From: Nocardioides sp. PD653-B2
GTDB lineage: Bacteria; Actinomycetota; Actinomycetes; Propionibacteriales; Nocardioidaceae
Length of the DNA: 64,000 nucleotides
Direction: 5' to 3'
Assembly (NCBI RefSeq): GCF_002117935.1
Contig: NZ_BDJE01000041.1
Location: forward strand, 39,108-103,107
In this document: one piece after another, positions 62,151-64,000 of the stretch
Position numbering within the stretch: position 1 is the stretch's first letter
Layout: every line of letters starts with the position of its first letter
Position numbers and translations under genes: made by a program
Notes under the pieces: generated by a model
What the model saw: only the letters and a program-made list of their open reading frames with translations
What the model was told of the DNA's origin: nothing
Databases searched by the model: none

Positions 62151-63782
62151 CTACGAGCCAGCCTCCGCGCGCGCCGCGACACTCGCCGAGGTGGCGCGCA
62201 GCTCGACCGGCGGGAGCAGCAGGAGGATCAGGAACGCGAGCACGCCGACGCCGGCGGCGAGCACGAAGACGAGGTCCATCGACTCCGCGAACCCGACCTT
62301 GAACGGGTGCGCGAACACCGGGTCGAGGGTGTCGATGAACGACGAGTCGTCCTGGACCTTCGCGACCACGGACGGGTCCAGGCCTCCCCCGGCGGCGACC
62401 GCCTGCTGCCACTGCGGCGTCTGCGCCTCGGCCTGGATCTCGTCCTGGATGTTGCCGCCGACGGTGCTGAAGAGCACCGACAGGAAGATCGCGACCCCGA
62501 GCGTGCCGCCGATCTGGCGGAAGAACGTGGCCGAGCTGGTCGCGACCCCGATCTCGGTGGGCGGCACCGCGCTCTGCACGATCAGCAGCAGCGGCTGCAT
62601 GCAGTTGCCGAGCCCGAGGCCCAGCACGAGCATCGACAGGCTGACCCAGGTCATCCGGGTGTCGGCGCCGCAGAGGGAGAGCAGCAGGAGGCCGACGACG
62701 ATCAGCGCGGAGCCGGCGATCGGGAACATCCGGATGTGGCCGGTCCTCGAGATCACCTGGCCGGACCCGATCGAGCCGACCATCATCCCGGCGACCATCG
62801 GCAGCATCAGCAGGCCGGCCTCGGTCGGGGACGCGCCGTGCACGATCTGCATGTAGAGCGGCAGCAGCATGATGCCGCCGAACATCGCCATGCCGACGAT
62901 GACGCTCGCCGAGATCGTCACCGCGGCCGCGCGGATCCGGAAGAGCCGCAGCGGGATCAGCGCCGCGTCGCCCATCATCTGCTCGGCGAGGTAGAAGGCG
63001 ACCAGGCCGAGACCACCGACGACGTACGCCGTGACCGAGCGCGGCGAGTCCCAGCCCCACTCGCGGCCCTGCTCGGCGACGGTCAGCAGCGGCACCAGCG
63101 CGACGACCAGGGCTACGGCACCCCACCAGTCGATCCGCACCTGACGTCGTACGTGGTGGATGTGGAGGGTGCGGATGACCACGACCAGCGCAGCGATGCC
63201 GATCGGCACGTTGACCAGGAAGACCCAGCGCCAGCCGGCGATGCCGAGGATCGTCGCCTGCCCGGCGAAGAAGCCGCCGATCAGCGGGCCGAGCACGCTC
63301 GAGGTGCCGAACATGGCCATGAAGTAGCCGGTGTAGCGGGCCCGCTCGCGCGGGGACACGATGTCGCCGATGATCGCGAGCACCAACGTGAAGAGGCCGC
63401 CGGCACCGAGCCCCTGGAAGGCGCGGAACGCCGCGAGCTGGTACATCGACGTCGCGAACGTGCACAGCACCGAGCCGAGGACGAACACCGTGATCGCGAA
63501 CATGAAGAGCTTCTTGCGCCCGTACAGGTCGCCGAGCTTGCCGTAGATCGGCGTGGTGATCGTCGCGGTGATGAGGTAGGCCGTGGTGACCCATGCCTGC
63601 ACCGACAACCCATTGAGGTCGTCGGCGATGGTCCGGATCGACGTGCTCACGATCGTCTGGTCGAGGGCACCGAGGAACATGCCGAGCATCAGCCCGGAGA
63701 GGATCGTCAGGACCTGCCGGTGTGAGTACGCACCGGAGTGGTCCGGGCCCGTCGTCGGCGTGGCCACCGTGTCGTCAGTCAT
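62151..63782 (-). CDS. DHA2-family (14-helix) MFS multidrug exporter
   Basis: 543 residues. LGALDQTIVSTSIRTIADDLNG is the helix-1 motif with the membrane Asp, GKLGDLYGRKKLFMF is motif A, and GTSSVLGPLIGGFFAG is motif C. Fourteen helices and a periplasmic loop near residue 450 (STVGGNIQDEIQAEAQTPQW) fit the family. ATG at 63782. No regulator is adjacent within the window; repeats lie upstream. It is distinct in sequence from the exporter at 36804. Confidence 0.92.
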   Translation of the reverse strand: MTDDTVATPTTGPDHSGAYSHRQVLTILSGLMLGMFLGALDQTIVSTSIRTIADDLNGLSVQAWVTTAYLITATITTPIYGKLGDLYGRKKLFMFAITVFVLGSVLCTFATSMYQLAAFRAFQGLGAGGLFTLVLAIIGDIVSPRERARYTGYFMAMFGTSSVLGPLIGGFFAGQATILGIAGWRWVFLVNVPIGIAALVVVIRTLHIHHVRRQVRIDWWGAVALVVALVPLLTVAEQGREWGWDSPRSVTAYVVGGLGLVAFYLAEQMMGDAALIPLRLFRIRAAAVTISASVIVGMAMFGGIMLLPLYMQIVHGASPTEAGLLMLPMVAGMMVGSIGSGQVISRTGHIRMFPIAGSALIVVGLLLLSLCGADTRMTWVSLSMLVLGLGLGNCMQPLLLIVQSAVPPTEIGVATSSATFFRQIGGTLGVAIFLSVLFSTVGGNIQDEIQAEAQTPQWQQAVAAGGGLDPSVVAKVQDDSSFIDTLDPVFAHPFKVGFAESMDLVFVLAAGVGVLAFLILLLLPPVELRATSASVAARAEAGS

Positions 63783-63814
63783 CGGGGAAAGCGTAGGACC
63801 TCTCCGGTTGGGTC

Positions 63815-64000
63815 CGGCGGTGGAGGACGGCACGCAGCGCCTGTCCGAACCCGCGGCCCACCGGTGGTTGAGGAAGGACGAAGTCCGGTCTCGAAACCAC
63901 CGGCCCACCGATGGTTGAGGAAGGCGCCCTGGCGCCTGTCTCGAAACCCCCGCCCACCGGTGGTTGAGGAAGGCGCCCTGGCCCACCGGTGGTTGAGGAA
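63815..64000. repeat. cluster of about five dispersed-repeat copies at the right edge
   Basis: Copies of CCGGTGGTTGAGGAAG...CTGTCTCGAAACC-type repeat at about 63815-63853 (degenerate), 63861-63903, 63907-63950, 63957-63983 and 63985-64000 (truncated by the edge). Each full copy folds as GGTTGAG../CTCGAAACC arms around a variable GC-rich centre (GGCGCC, or GACGAAGTC in one). The same element occurs at 42.4-42.7 kb and, degenerate, at 16.6 kb. No gene is seen in this stretch. Confidence 0.8.

Noticed and set aside
63815..64000. CRISPR array at the right edge
   Set aside because: Repeats are palindromic, imperfect and separated by only a few conserved bases rather than unique spacers of even length, and no cas gene is present. 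It fits a dispersed REP-like element.

Overview
This is 64 kb of a very GC-rich chromosome with the gene content of an actinobacterium, most likely Nocardioides or a close relative in the Nocardioidaceae. This rests on the DUF222/HNH (13E12-type) gene, a YidC paralogue beside a DUF6412 gene, an SCO7613-type membrane protein, the TIGR03960/TIGR03936 radical-SAM pair, a GatCAB operon, a SigE-type sigma factor and the ilvBNC arrangement. The genus is inferred from remembered family distributions, not from a search. No rRNA, tRNA, CRISPR array, prophage or insertion sequence was seen.

Layout. 0-3.3 kb (minus strand): branched-chain amino-acid operon ilvB-ilvN-ilvC, with ilvC cut by the left edge. 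It is preceded by a 13-residue leader peptide containing Ile-Leu-Val and by an attenuator hairpin. 3.3-7.6 kb: pterin-dehydratase/VOC fusion, a membrane protein, and a NarL-type two-component pair. 7.6-13.9 kb: S66 carboxypeptidase and kynureninase, a secreted cadherin-repeat protein, xylulokinase, and a divergent aldose epimerase. 13.9-18.2 kb: ilvD with a downstream membrane-anchored unknown, an SRPBCC protein and a BNR-repeat protein. 18.2-22 kb: EamA exporter, a small orphan protein, an alpha/beta hydrolase, a sorbosone-dehydrogenase-type lipoprotein and a small orphan.

22-28.3 kb (minus strand) is the most interesting block. A cobalamin riboswitch leads into five tightly coupled genes: a secreted alpha/alpha-toroid protein, a membrane-anchored DUF4430-like protein, and an ECF transporter (EcfT, fused double-ATPase EcfA, S component). 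It reads as a B12 capture-and-import system whose extracellular part resembles the two domains of animal transcobalamin/intrinsic factor split over two proteins.

28.3-36 kb: gatC-gatA-gatB, a SigE-family sigma factor with a beta-propeller membrane partner, and ligA. 36-38.5 kb: a TetR regulator and a DHA2 drug exporter behind a 29-bp palindrome. 38.5-42.3 kb: a DJ-1/PfpI protein, then cysteine desulfurase, mnmA and a MetE-like protein as one overlapping operon. 42.3-44.5 kb: repeats, an SOS-box-controlled DUF222/HNH gene and a methyltransferase remnant. 44.5-47.2 kb: YidC2, DUF6412, an SRPBCC protein and an EEP-family hydrolase. 47.2-54.9 kb: proB-obgE, rpmA and rplU, RNase E/G and a TIGR03936 protein. 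54.9-62.1 kb: winged-helix protein, MFS exporter, giant SCO7613-type membrane protein, TIGR03960 radical SAM and a small orphan. 62.1-64 kb: a second DHA2 exporter and a cluster of dispersed repeats running off the right edge.

Many minus-strand genes overlap by ATGA or GTGA, indicating translational coupling. Several promoters place a TANNNT -10 box 5-7 nt before the start codon, which suggests leaderless transcripts.
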